Part shown: one piece after another, positions 1 to 9,464 of the stretch | How the letters are laid out: every line of letters starts with the position of its first letter | Numbering within the stretch: position 1 is the stretch's first letter | NCBI GenBank assembly: GCA_963932465.1 | Contig: OZ010788.1 | Location: 667,204,484-667,268,483 of the forward strand | Source: Maratus speciosus | Lineage: Eukaryota > Arthropoda > Arachnida > Araneae > Salticidae | Direction: 5' to 3' | Length of the DNA: 64,000 bases | The notes under the pieces: model-generated | The model's database searches: none | What the model was told of the DNA's origin: nothing | Seen by the model: the letters and a program-made list of their open reading frames with translations, nothing else | Program-made: the position numbers and the translations under genes

Positions 1-447
1 TCTGGTCCGTGCGTCCGTTGGCATAGAACAGCACAAAAACTACCCAACCAAATGGTTTGAAATTTAATATATAAAATCTTTACAGAATTTTGTCACGTCG
101 TTTCAAATTTTATGAAAATCAAATCAAAACTTAAACATATATTAATAAAAGTTTTCTTCATTCAATTAAATCTTATCCTACGAAATTAATTGAATGATAT
201 CCCATGATAGATCGTGATTCTAGGTTGTGATGGTGATGATGTCCTATTTAAGAGGGAATCCTGTTTTCTCCGTATGACTGATTTTAATATATAGATTCGT
301 AATCGATTTTGTGTGCATGCATTTTTGCATAATGAGTGCAACAGCTATTGCACCAAGATCTGAATATTTCTAAAACTAGTTAAAGTACGAACGTACCTCA
401 TTTGCTACGTTTGACGCACAATTTCCGACTTGTTTTATCTGTATTTT
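1..447 (+). repeat. Family A repeat, copy A0, cut by the window start
   Basis: The text from the window start matches the copies at 1851-2590 (inverted) and 2791-4885. Shared landmarks are a run of three or more GTCCGT-type motifs, an AACAGCACAAAAACTACCC-like stretch, GTTTGAAATTTAA, and the boundary block GTACGAACGTACCTCATTTG near 388-407 followed by ACAATTTCCGACTTG. The upstream part lies outside the window. No coding capacity is visible. The family has no assigned class; its core also occurs as tandem units elsewhere in this window (see 1999-2345 and 12290-12980). Confidence 0.7.
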
Positions 448-858
448 TGGTTAGATCAAAAAGAAAAAAATTGAATATGTAATATATGTAATATATTAAC
501 CCCTTAATTCTCGCCCCCGTCAATATCACGGGCTGAGATGTCGTTCGTTATTTCTCGTGCCCGTCCTATTTCAGGGCTGGAGATTTACTTGCTGTAAAAA
601 CTTCTGAAACCAGAAAAATTTAACTCTCATTTCCGTGGGAAGTCTTTGAATAGTACAGATTGTGATAGCGCAGATTGTGATGTTGGGCTTTGACTTGCAT
701 GTTTCAAAATAAATATCACTCAAAAAAAATGATTAATAATCAATATTTAACGTACCGTAATTTCTCGCGTATAAGCCGCAGCTCAGATAAGTTTATTTCC
801 TATCAGAATTTGTTTTAAGTAAAATGTCACTTACTTCTGCTTAGCATTTATTTTACAC

Positions 859-1013
859 TCTAAAATTGGGAGGAGTGAAAAGTTCACTTTTTGAAAGAGT
901 GACGGGCATTCTTACTCTTTTTGGAGTGAGTTTTATAAAAATACACTCCTTAAAGAGTGGAGTTTTCCACTCTCTAGAAAGGAGTGAGATGTCTCACTCC
1001 TGAAAGAAGAGTG
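859..1013. repeat. Left subterminal array of GAGTG/CACTC palindromes
   Basis: At least five inverted pairs of GAGTGA-like and TCACTC-like half sites occur here, with spacers from a few bases to about 15. Examples are GAGTGAAAAGTTCACTT, GAGTGGAGTTTTCCACTC and GAGTGAGATGTCTCACTCC. It corresponds in position to the tighter array at 5765-6016 near the other end of the same apparent element. Confidence 0.75.
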
Positions 1014-1029
1014 ACTTACGTGTGCATTG

Positions 1030-1157
1030 CTTATTAACCAATCAGAGAAGCAAGGCGACGACACCCTTTAAAGATAAGAAAAATGATCACTTTTTCGTCC
1101 GCCATTTTAAGATTAGGATATCATTAAAATTATTCTTTGGAATACATAAAACGAAGG
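1030..1157 (+). promoter_or_regulatory. Possible transposon promoter and first-exon donor site
   Basis: Immediately inside the left palindrome array lie a CCAAT-box-like ACCAATCAG (about 1036), a GCCATTTT motif (about 1104) and a consensus splice donor AG/GTAAGT with the intron starting at 1157. The order is what a transposase promoter plus short untranslated first exon would look like. No downstream exon survives because other repeats fill the interior. The motifs are short, so this is a suggestion only. Confidence 0.25.
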
Positions 1158-1269
1158 TAAGTCTTGTTTAATTTTAAACATTTATCCGTGTAGATGTGTG
1201 GAATGTCCAGATTATGAGCTAAATAGTTGTATGTTTGTATAGCAAAAGATTGATCGTGGCGTATTCATA

Positions 1270-1672
1270 AGTGATTGTGAGATTTCTTCATGTAGCGATC
1301 TGAAATGTAATTGTTTTAAGGGGACCGGGAAAGCCGTATCTCCGCCATGTTAAATTCACCAACTTTATGTACCTTTTTCTCAGAAATGGTGAAAGATAGA
1401 GGTCTAGATTTTTTAGAGTAGTTTGAATAACATGCTTTACGTTTTTTAACTGGCCATTTTCGTTCTAAAGTGATTGTGAGATTTCTTCATGTATAGCGGA
1501 CTGAAATGTAATTGTTTTAAGGGGACCGGGAAAGCCGTATCTCCGCCATGTTAAATTCACCAACTTTATGTACATTTTTCTCAGAAATGGTGAAAGATAG
1601 AGGTCTAGATTTTTTAGAGTAGTTTGAATAACATGTTTTACGTATTTTAACAGACCATTTTCGTTCTAAGTA
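1270..1672 (+). repeat. 199-bp tandem duplication spanning the end of a B-type element
   Basis: The segment starting GTGATTGTGAGATTTCTTCA at 1271 is repeated starting at 1470. Both copies continue through GGGGACCGGGAAAGCCGTAT and AGAGGTCTAGATTTTTTAGA with very few differences. GGGGACCGGGAAAGC is the terminus of the element at 21112-23070, so the duplication joins flanking DNA and an element end. Confidence 0.85.
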
Positions 1673-1998
1673 CAATTCAAAATTAATTATTAATTATTTA
1701 TTGAAAGTCATTTTTAAATTAGCACTTTTTGGTAAGATTTCACTGCCTAAAATAAATAATTCTCAACAAATCATTAAATCCCTGTGTATACAATATAACA
1801 TAGTATAAGTATTAAAAAAAATCTGAGTTCTTATGTTTAATAGATATTGAAACAAGTTGGAAATTGCTCACCAAACGTGGCAAATGAGGTGCGTTCGTAC
1901 TATAACTAGTTTTAGAAATATTTTTTGCACCGCATATTGTACTGAATGTATATTTTAGTGCAATACATAAGTGCATATCCATTTCATTCTGTTCTGAA

Positions 1999-2345
1999 AG
2001 GCTGTAACATCATTAAAATGCACTTGCAATAATTTATTCCCATTGGCCGTAATGTAACGGAAAACTTTTGACTGTCCCTGTAATTAAACTATACATCCGA
2101 TTTTTATGAAATTTGAAATGACTCGACAAAAGTTTGCAACAAATATATATTTAAAATTTTAGATCATTCGGAAGGCTGTAACATCATTAAAATGTACTTG
2201 CAATAATTTATTCCCATTGGCCGTAATGTACGGAAAACTTTTGACTGTCCCTGTAATTAAACTATACATCCGATTTTTATGAAATTTGAAATGACTCGAC
2301 AAAAGTTTGCAACAATTATATATTTAAAATTTCAGAGCATTCGAT
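1999..2345 (-). repeat. Two tandem ~173-bp core units of family A
   Basis: The block beginning GGCTGTAACATCATTAAAAT recurs after about 170 bp with very few changes. It includes TTCCCATTGGCCGTAATGTA and GACTGTCCCTGTAATTAAAC. A diverged head-to-tail array of the same core appears at 12290-12980, so this segment is prone to tandem amplification. Confidence 0.85.
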
Positions 2346-2370
2346 TGGGTAGTTTTTGCTCTGTTAAATG

Positions 2371-2533
2371 CGGGTGTTGAATTCAGACCCTTATCTCCGG
2401 GAGGGATTTCTGTGGTTCCGGAGGGGGGGGGGGAGGATTTCACTTTTTGACCATTGAAAACACAAAATCTCAAATCTTCCGGAGGGGAAATGCCCCCCCC
2501 CCCTCCGGGCCACCCCCTGAAATCAACACTGAC
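2371..2533. mobile_element. GC-rich hAT-like MITE, copy 1
   Basis: The ends are GTGTTGAATTCAG and CTGAAATCAACACTG. The interior has mirrored CCGGAGGGG and CCCCTCCGG tracts, so the whole piece can fold back. It is the same family as 15074-15257, which has a perfect 8-bp target duplication. No target duplication is visible here because the left end is altered to GGGTGTTG. Confidence 0.75.
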
Positions 2534-2857
2534 AGACAGACTAAACGACGAATATAGGGGCTACGTATTTATATAATTACGAACGCACCTAAAAAAGGAA
2601 CATAAACATGAAAAATCCAAGTTTTGAGAAAAAGTCGATTAAAGATTTATTGCCATTAAGCTGTGAAGTACTCTTAGAAAGAATGAATAATTTCAACACT
2701 TATTTTTTATATATATAAACATGTGTGACACATCGTTGGAAAGACAAAAGTTTAAACTATTTAATGATATAAAAAAAAAAAAATCGCTTTTTAGGTGCGT
2801 TCGTAGTTATATAAATACGTAGCACCTATAGTCGTCGTTCAGTCCGTCTGTCTGTCC
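2531..2857. repeat. Palindrome core joining family A copies A1 and A2
   Basis: About 64 bp from GACAGACAGAC through CTACGTATTTATATAATTAC to GAACGCACCTAAAA (2531-2594) is repeated in inverse orientation at 2790-2857 with few mismatches. The arms continue outward into the family A bodies. The ~200-bp centre belongs to a B-type element. Confidence 0.8.
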
Positions 2858-4885
2858 GTCTGCCCGCATATAACAGCGCAAAAAATACCCAACCGAATCG
2901 TTTGAAATTTAAAATATATAATTGTTGTATAATTCTGTCGCGTCATTTCAAATTTTATGAAAATCGGATGTATAGTTTAATTACAGGGACAGTCAAATTT
3001 TTCTGTTACATTACGGCCAATGGGAAAAATTATTGCAAGTGCATTTTAATGTTGTTACAGCCTTCCGAATGGTCTGAAATTTTAAATAGGGCAGATGTGC
3101 CAGTAATGGTCACCCTTTGATGTTTTTGGTTCATAAAAAAAATAAGTAATAAATATTTAACTTTAATTAATTTTTTTATAATTTCTCCTTGCATGTTTTA
3201 TAAAACTGGGTTATTATTGACACTTTTAATCAAACCAATTAGGAAGTAGAAAATAATGTTTCAAAATTTTGCTGTTTTTCTGTAAAATCTTAATGAAGAG
3301 GTTAAGAGCTGGCTTCGTTTAATTAATTTATATATTATTTATTTTCTTGCAAAATTTGAATGCTTTTGTTTGAGTAGCAATAGAAAACTTAGACTTTTAT
3401 ATACTAACGGTCATTTACGAAATTTCATTTATTTTTAAGGTTCTAAGAGAGGGTGTCAATTACTAGAATGGTTAATTAGTCATTTTCCACCAAAACTTTT
3501 TAAATAGCTGCTTTTAAGTTAGTTTATGTGATTAATAAAATTTCAATATTTTATTCTTTTTTTATGTATATATACTTTGCTATTTTAAAATCTGGCAGTC
3601 AAACCAGCTAGGTAGTAGAAAATATTGTTTAAGAGCACAGCCAAAGGCGGGCTCATAGGGCTTAATACCTCTCCTTTTAAATAAAAGCAATTAAGTTACA
3701 GAAGCTATTAAAAATCTATTTTCTGTGTTAAATGTTTGGCTATTCTTATCTGAAAAAAAAAAAAAAAAAAAAAAAGAAGGAAAAAAAAGTAATATTCCTT
3801 AATTTATAGGCAATATTCATGAAACTGATAAATCTGCAGATCAGTGGCCCCAAACATCAGTTCTACAGTTTTATTTTGAAATTATTTTACTTAGCATTTA
3901 AAATATTCAACTCACAATATCATTTCTTTCATATTTGCAATATTAATTATTATAAACGATATATCAAGTAGTCTCTGGAAGATTAATTTTTAAAAATAGC
4001 GAGACAAAACTAAACATCACTAACATTCCAAAACTTTTTTTTTATTATTATTACCTTTTAAATCCCCCACTGTTTCAATAATTTAATAGCTGAAATTGCC
4101 TGATATTTAGTATTTTAAACTATCCTTCTAAAATAATTAAAACATTGATCGTCTGATAATTACAATAATTGATGCAAACAGTAAATGATCATCACAATTT
4201 TTTTATTAATTACTGGTATCCTTATTGTTAAATTTATTTGAAAATAACCATTTTGTTTCATTAGTATGTTTTCATTAAATTCTGGTTCTAAATACAGTCA
4301 TAAAAACAATTATATTTATTACTTTTTATGGGGTGTCCGTTACTGGGCCGGAGGGTGTCCATTACTGGGCTTTTGGGTGTTTTGGTATATTTCTGTTATT
4401 TAAAATTAAATTTCGATTCACATTGGGAAATGAGACTATAAGAATGGTTAAATATTGTTGATAGATTAATATAATATTGAAAAAACTGGAATGTAATAAT
4501 TATAACTATTAATAAAAAAAATAATTTTAAAAGAAATTCCTTAAGAGTGTCCATTACTGGCACATCTACCCTATTTAATTGTTGCAAAATTTTGTCGAGT
4601 CGTTTCAAATTTTATGAAAATCGGATGTACAGTTTAATTACAGGGAGTCAAAAGCTTTCCGTTAACTTTAAGGTCAATGGGAAAAAATTATTTCAAGTGC
4701 ATTTTAATTATGTTTCAGTCTTTTGAACAGAATGAAATTGATATGGACTTATAAAGTTCACCAAAATATACATTCAGCACAATATGCGGTGCAAAAAATA
4801 TTTATAAAATTAGTTATAGTACGAACGCACCTCATTTGCCACGTTTGACGAGCAATTTCCAACTTGTTTCTATTTCCGAGGTCAA
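2791..4885 (+). repeat. Family A repeat, copy A2, split by a 1.48-kb insertion
   Basis: The left part (2791-3088) and right part (4572-4885) match A1 in inverse order. They end in GTACGAACGCACCTCATTTG and CAATTTCCAACTTGTTTC. Removing 3089-4571 restores continuity across TTTTAAATA/TATTTAATTG. Confidence 0.75.
3089..4571. mobile_element. 1.48-kb TA-flanked non-autonomous transposon
   Basis: The terminal inverted repeat is about 29 bp: GGGCAGATGTGCCAGTAATG at 3089, matched in reverse complement by GGGTAGATGTGCCAGTAATG ending at 4571, each continuing with GnCACnCTT. TA dinucleotides flank both ends (3087-3088, 4572-4573). Subterminal copies of GTGTCCATTACTGG occur at about 4334 and 4355. It lies inside family A copy A2. 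No transposase is recognisable in the AT-rich interior. Confidence 0.8.
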
Positions 4886-5686
4886 TCTTTTCCTATAAAA
4901 CATATAAAATCTATTTTGCTCATATTCACAAAATACTATATCTACGCGAATAAAAAATTTAAATTAAACATGGCTTATCGCTTCATTTCATTAATAAGTA
5001 TTGTATTAATTTCATTCTTCAGCAATGACGGACGAAAATTAGAAATCATGATTAAGTTAAGGAATATGTTTAAAAGAAAAATATATACATATTCCAGAGA
5101 ACTTAAAAGTTTAACTTTAGACTCCAAGTTCATATTAAATAAAGCAAAAGCAAATGACAGCGGATAATATATATATATACATTCTTAATATTTAAATCAT
5201 GCTTAGAACTTATTTTAAAAAGATGTGAGTTTATAAGTTTTGTTTTTTAAATGGAAAAATTAAAAATATTTTAGAACAATAGGACTTTGCAAAAATAGCA
5301 ATAATTTAAAGAAAAAGTACGGTTTTATATTTAAAACAAAAATTAAAATCAAATCAAACATTGTTAAACATATAACATCCGCTGATTAAAAAGTTATTAA
5401 TAAAACTTTAAAAGTAATATCTTTATAGGGCATGCAATAAAAGCAAACACAAAGGATAAGATTGGAATAAAATATTTTAGTTTATTACTATTAGTAATCT
5501 AATTTAAAATTCGTATGTAACTTTAACTGAATTTTTCCCTAAAAGTTCAATTAGTGTTACAAACCATGAATTAAATAAATATTGCTAATAAAGTATTTTA
5601 TTCCAATCTTTACTACGCTTGTATCTATTTTCATTGCATGCTGTAAAAGATGTGATTCTTTTAAAATGACCATAGAAGCGAATAAG

Positions 5687-5687
<1 letters not shown>

Positions 5688-5727
<40 letters not shown>
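5688..5727 (+). repeat. Poly(A) tract of about 40
   Basis: This is an uninterrupted A homopolymer. No retroelement body is recognisable upstream, so it is recorded as a simple repeat rather than a LINE or SINE tail. Confidence 0.9.
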
Positions 5728-5728
<1 letters not shown>

Positions 5729-5744
5729 GACTACATTAAAAAAT

Positions 5745-6030
5745 GAACATTCACTTTTATGAAAGAGTGACTATTCACTCCTACCAGGGGTGAAAAACCG
5801 CACTCCTTTAGCCAGAGTGAATAGTCACTCCTCCGAAAAAGTGATTATCCACCCCTGTTTAGAGTGAATATTCACTTTCCAGGAGTGACTATTCACTCTA
5901 TCAGAGAGTCAAAAATTTCACTTTTGCTCAGAGTGAATAGTCACTCTAAAGAGGTTGGGCATATTTTGACTCTGCGATAGAGTGACTATTCACTCCTCCG
6001 GAGTGAATAGTCACTCCTTTTTATTTAGAG
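5745..6030. repeat. Right subterminal array of a 16-bp palindrome in alternating orientation
   Basis: GAGTGACTATTCACTC occurs at 5765, 5883 and 5980. Its exact reverse complement GAGTGAATAGTCACTC occurs at 5815, 5931 and 6001. A variant GAGTGAATATTCACTT sits at 5862. Spacing is 20-50 bp. Each copy is nearly self-complementary, and half sites such as TTCACTTTTGC lie between them. The array is just inside the right terminus at 6110. Confidence 0.9.
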
Positions 6031-6159
6031 TGTACTTCATTTTTTACATAAAATTTCCGGTCTGAAAAACGCTTAACTAAACCGCGGCTTATACGCGGGA
6101 AATGACGGTAGAGAAAGGTGTTGTACGTCTGACCATATTGTTCCTTTGACCACCTAGGC

Positions 6160-6957
6160 CAGGGTTGGCGAACCCATGGCACGCGTGCCATAGTTGGCAC
6201 GTAAGACACTTTCTCAGGCACGCGAAAAAATTAAATTTGATAATCATTGTACTGATAAAATTAATTTTTTTTCTGTTTTACTTTTAAAAAAATGTTCTCC
6301 ATACGGACAGACACACAAAGAGTGCAAATATTTTTGCATGAATTGATTCATCAAGATAATTTTATTTTCTTGTGATGCTATGCAGTGTTTACGACATGTA
6401 TTTTGCCTTTTTATATGAATTTCAAAAGACTGTAAGTGAATTTCATTCGAGTCATTGCAATAAAATGGCAAATGGATCCAATTAAGTTATGTATTATCTT
6501 TATAAAAGTAACAAAATATGTACTAGGTATAAAACTTTCTCCAACGGACGTTCAACAAGCATTAAACTCTTTAATACAATATAATTTTATTGTTTAATGC
6601 AACTTGGATAATTATAACTGAGATGTTGCATTAATAAGAAGTAAAAAATTATTAAAATAAAAATTCGCATTTTTTTTTCCTTATTAAAGTACGTAGCACA
6701 TACATGAATCATATTTAGGAATTGAAATTTCATTAATTTAATAGCTGAATCCAATATATAGAGAAATCGCATTTTGACTTGATATTTTTTTTAGCAATTA
6801 ATATTGCATGAAAGCAACTGATTTTCTAACTATAGTGTTTTGTATAAACACAGTGCGCTGCCAAACTATTTTATGTAAAAACCTAGCACGTTATATTGTC
6901 GATAGAAATTGTTTGTGAATTTTTGGCACGCGTTCGTTAAAAGGTTCGCCGTGCCTG
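6160..6957. mobile_element. hAT MITE with 8-bp target duplication ACCTAGGC
   Basis: The element starts CAGGGTTGGCGAACC and ends GGTTCGCCGTGCCTG. The 8-bp ACCTAGGC at 6152-6159 is repeated exactly at 6958-6965. Subterminal GGCACGCG motifs occur at both ends. The 798-bp AT-rich interior has no recognisable transposase. A CAGGG...-type terminus with an 8-bp duplication is the hAT hallmark. Confidence 0.92.
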
Positions 6958-7439
6958 ACCTAGGCTGTAGCGCCATCTAGCAGTATTTTATAAATTTTGG
7001 TGTAATTAGTGCATAGTTCCGTAACTAGAGCGCTTATGCAACGTACTGTGAATTATTCAAGTCAAAGAGGATTCCTGTGAATAATACTAATCCTTTTCCA
7101 TCATAAAAATGCAAGTATTTATTTGTTAATATTTTGCCTAATAATACTTTTTTGTGCCAGGTCTTTGCTGATAGAAATAATTTAACATAGTAACTATAGA
7201 CTTTTATAAATATGGTGGGACTGCTTGTGAAAATGATTATCCCAAACCTAAAACTGTAGCATGCTTTGTAATTTGCACTAGCATGGTGTTGTACCTCTGA
7301 CTATGATCAGTTGTTGTTCCTTCGACCAGGTCAAAGGTACAACACTCTTAAAAGATTTTCTAAACATTTCAACTCTTGTGACTTACTTACTACAATTGTC
7401 TTGAAATTAGTTAACGATATTTTTTTTACTTCAGTTGTT

Positions 7440-7474
<35 letters not shown>

Positions 7475-7622
7475 GGAACAGATGTCATAAGTTCCCACGG
7501 CCGCCATCTTGGAATTCTTCTTGGCGTCAAAACCCCTTTTCCACTAAGTAGTAAATGTCGCCAAGCCCCGGTTTATACGCTTATTTGGCTTAACGAAAGT
7601 AAAATGTAAATAATAAACAAAA

Positions 7623-7862
7623 TTCGCTAAACTGGCAATCAGTAATCGTTGTATGAGCGCTTCGTGCACATTTACCGAAAAAAAAACGCCGAATTCAGCA
7701 TTTCTCGCGGTATAGCATTCTCAAAATTCAGATGTTCTCGTTTTGTAGCAATAAATGTAAAAAACTCTCAAAGCAGCAAAATATACATAAAAAACGAAAC
7801 TCGCTAAAGTGGCAATCAACAATAGTTGTATGAGCGCTTCGCGCATATTTACCGAACAAAAT
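7623..7862 (+). repeat. ~178-bp imperfect tandem duplication
   Basis: CGCTAAACTGGCAATC... at 7624 and CGCTAAAGTGGCAATC... at 7802 share GTTGTATGAGCGCTTCG and ATTTACCGAA. The region between is a diverged copy of the same unit. It lies inside the 6111-9092 element. Confidence 0.7.
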
Positions 7863-8044
7863 TCTAAGCTTCTCAGGGGTTGCCAGACCACGACACGTCA
7901 CAACACACACGTCACAAGGGGTTTACATATCGAATTTGTCATATCCGTAAACACCGCCAACACGCCAACAAAAAATCGCCAAACAATTCAAAACAACAAC
8001 GGCTGAGGGAAGGTACGGCATCTAAGCCAAAATATATATATATA

Positions 8045-8245
8045 CAGTAGGCTCCCTCAAATCAGCACAGCTTGGGACCAGAGATTGTGCGGATTTCTGG
8101 TCATTGCTTTGTTTACATTTTAAAACAGTAATTTGAATATAATAATGCAATCAAAATTATAATGAATGCTAGCCATATAGTAAAATGTTAAAATAACTAA
8201 GTAAAATAATAAACTAAAATGATAAAAAGTAAGATAATTTAAAAC
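8045..8245 (+). mobile_element. Left half of a pogo/Tigger-like MITE, right end missing
   Basis: Preceded by TA, CAGTAGGCTCCCTCAAATC and about 200 following bases match the left part of the complete MITE at 50025-50698. Shared text includes TTGCTTTGTTTACATTTT and a following stretch ending in AAGTAAGATAATTT. The matching right end is not present, and the sequence runs directly into transposase-tail coding sequence. Confidence 0.75.
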
Positions 8246-8250
8246 CAACA

Positions 8251-8697
8251 AACAAACAAACAAACCTCTTCTTAAAAAAGTACATAAAAAGAAATTTCTC
8301 CCTAAGGACAGTTCAAAATCCGATAGCGACACCGAAATTTCTTTAGGAGAAAGTTTTGGTCTGTCAGTTGAATGTCATGAGTTAGCTGACCAGAAACAAT
8401 TTGAGAAAGATGAAATGGAAAAAAGGAAATTTTATTCTTGTTAAAATTGCAAGTAAAAAAACTATTACGTATTTTGTCGAAGATATATGTGAAATTAAAT
8501 ATGCAGTGTTTCAGATACAGTATTTGAAAAAACAAACTTTAAGTAGGAAGGTTATACTAGAAGATGAAAATCTGTATGATATTGATACAGAAGACATTGT
8601 GACTAAACTTTCAAACTCTACTATTGCTAGTGGATCTGCTCGACAGTTAGACTGTTTGTCATTTGGAGTGGACTTTTCATCATTTAAAATGGAATAA
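8251..8697 (+). pseudogene. C-terminal remnant of a pogo/Tc1-like DDE transposase, frameshifted
   Basis: One frame from about 8264 reads a charged linker including DSDTEISLGESFGL and ends at TAA near 8443. A second frame from 8401 to 8697 reads GNFILVKIASKKTITYFVED, then SARQLDCLSFGVDFSSF and a stop. The pair makes sense only with a frameshift near 8420. A VGDFVLVK...YFVG-type module followed by a GTARQ...FGVDFS-type tail is a recurring C-terminus of uncharacterised arthropod transposases related to pogo/Tigger; that recognition is from memory. The catalytic part is absent. It probably belonged to the surrounding 6111-9092 element. Confidence 0.5.
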
Positions 8698-9464
8698 GCA
8701 AACGTGAAATATAAAACTATTAAAATACTATCATTAACATAATTCTTAATATGCTTTACATTGACCTGTATCCAGTAAACTTAAAATTATTTACAATGAT
8801 ACTGAATAAAATGATTTTTTTCTTCATTACTGTGTTGACTAATTGCCTGGTCAGAAGTACAACAACCCATGGTCAAAGGTACAACTATATGTTGTACCTT
8901 TGACCACATTGTTATTACTTTTTTAAAATGAAATGAAACATAGTAAAAGTAAAATTAAAACCTTGAAAAAATTACGTATGATAAACCATGTGATACGGAT
9001 TTTAATAAAACAAAGAAATTGAATTTAGCTTTAACAGTTAAGCTGAGAAAATTGAAATTGTGCAAAGTCGTCAAAGGAGCAACACCTTCCCATATATATA
9101 TATATATTTTTAGTATTATTTGTAAAAAATTGGTAAATAAAGATCTAAGATGTGAAAAATAAAGGTCTTATTTGCATTAATTTGTACGGTGTAAAACAAA
9201 CATTAAAACACAGAATTCTCGCATGATGGCTTTTCTACAAATGCGGATCTGTTCTGTAACATCTTTTTTTTTTACCTTGAAAAAAACTAATTGCATATTT
9301 TATTTAAAAACCTTATAATTATTTAATTTATGTAATAAAAAATAGGTACGTTTTTCATGGTTTTTCCAAATATTAAGCGATCCTTAAGGGGTTAATTTAT
9401 CTTCACGCATTCTGCAACTTTAAATTTCTACTTTTCCCTTACTATTTAGTTTAGAAAAAATAAA

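Larger units (their letters stand above)
1851..2590 (-). repeat. Family A repeat, inverted copy A1
   Basis: This is the reverse complement of copy A2. It is bounded by AGGTGCGTTCGTACTATAAC (from 1889) and TATATAATTACGAACGCACC (to about 2589), so the unit itself ends in inverted AGGTGCGTTCGTA. The core is duplicated in tandem (1999-2345). A GC-rich MITE sits at 2371-2533. Together with A2 it forms a large inverted repeat around a ~200-bp centre (2591-2790). Confidence 0.75.
1316..2790 (-). mobile_element. Internally deleted B-type element interrupted by family A copy A1
   Basis: Segments 1316-1850 and 2591-2790 read, in reverse complement, as pieces of the element at 21112-23070. 1316-1850 matches about 22735-23068, 2591-2700 matches about 22600-22735, and 2700-2790 matches about 21130-21210. 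The ~1.4 kb between 21210 and 22600 is absent. Family A DNA lies between the first two pieces. The terminus GGGGACCGGGAAAGC occurs twice because of the 199-bp tandem duplication. Confidence 0.65.
753..6110. mobile_element. 5.36-kb TA-flanked DNA transposon with subterminal palindrome arrays
   Basis: A 27-bp inverted repeat begins TACCGTAATTTCTCGCGTAT at 753 and ends ATACGCGGGAAATGACGGTA at 6110, differing at only a few positions. The similarity weakly continues inward, with a shared ACACTCTAAA block at both ends. The first and last bases are TA, as expected for Tc1/mariner/pogo-type insertion. Just inside each end is an array of GAGTG...CACTC palindromes (859-1013 and 5765-6016), a plausible transposase-binding region. 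The interior is filled with family A, a B-type element and a TA-flanked insert. No transposase is recognisable inside, so the copy is non-autonomous or eroded. The alternative is two solo ends of the same family that happen to face each other. Confidence 0.65.
6111..9092 (+). mobile_element. ~2.98-kb TA-flanked element with GTTGTACCTTTGACC subterminal repeats
   Basis: The left end GAGAAAGGTGTTGTACGTCT and the right end, reading inward GGGAAGGTGTTGCTCCTTTG, form an imperfect inverted repeat next to TA. About nine copies of GTTGTACCTTTGACC-like motif in both orientations occur at about 6117, 6141, 7289, 7313, 7325, 8849, 8873, 8890 and 9069. A pogo/Tc1-like transposase tail survives at 8251-8697. 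A hAT MITE (6160-6957) and part of a pogo-like element (8045-8245) are inserted. It directly abuts the element ending at 6110. Confidence 0.6.

Noticed and set aside
5688..5727. Long poly(A) tracts as LINE or SINE tails
   Set aside because: No reverse transcriptase, tRNA-like boxes or target duplications could be placed upstream of this or the other poly(A) runs at 3751, 7443, 13656, 58610, 58987 and 63830.
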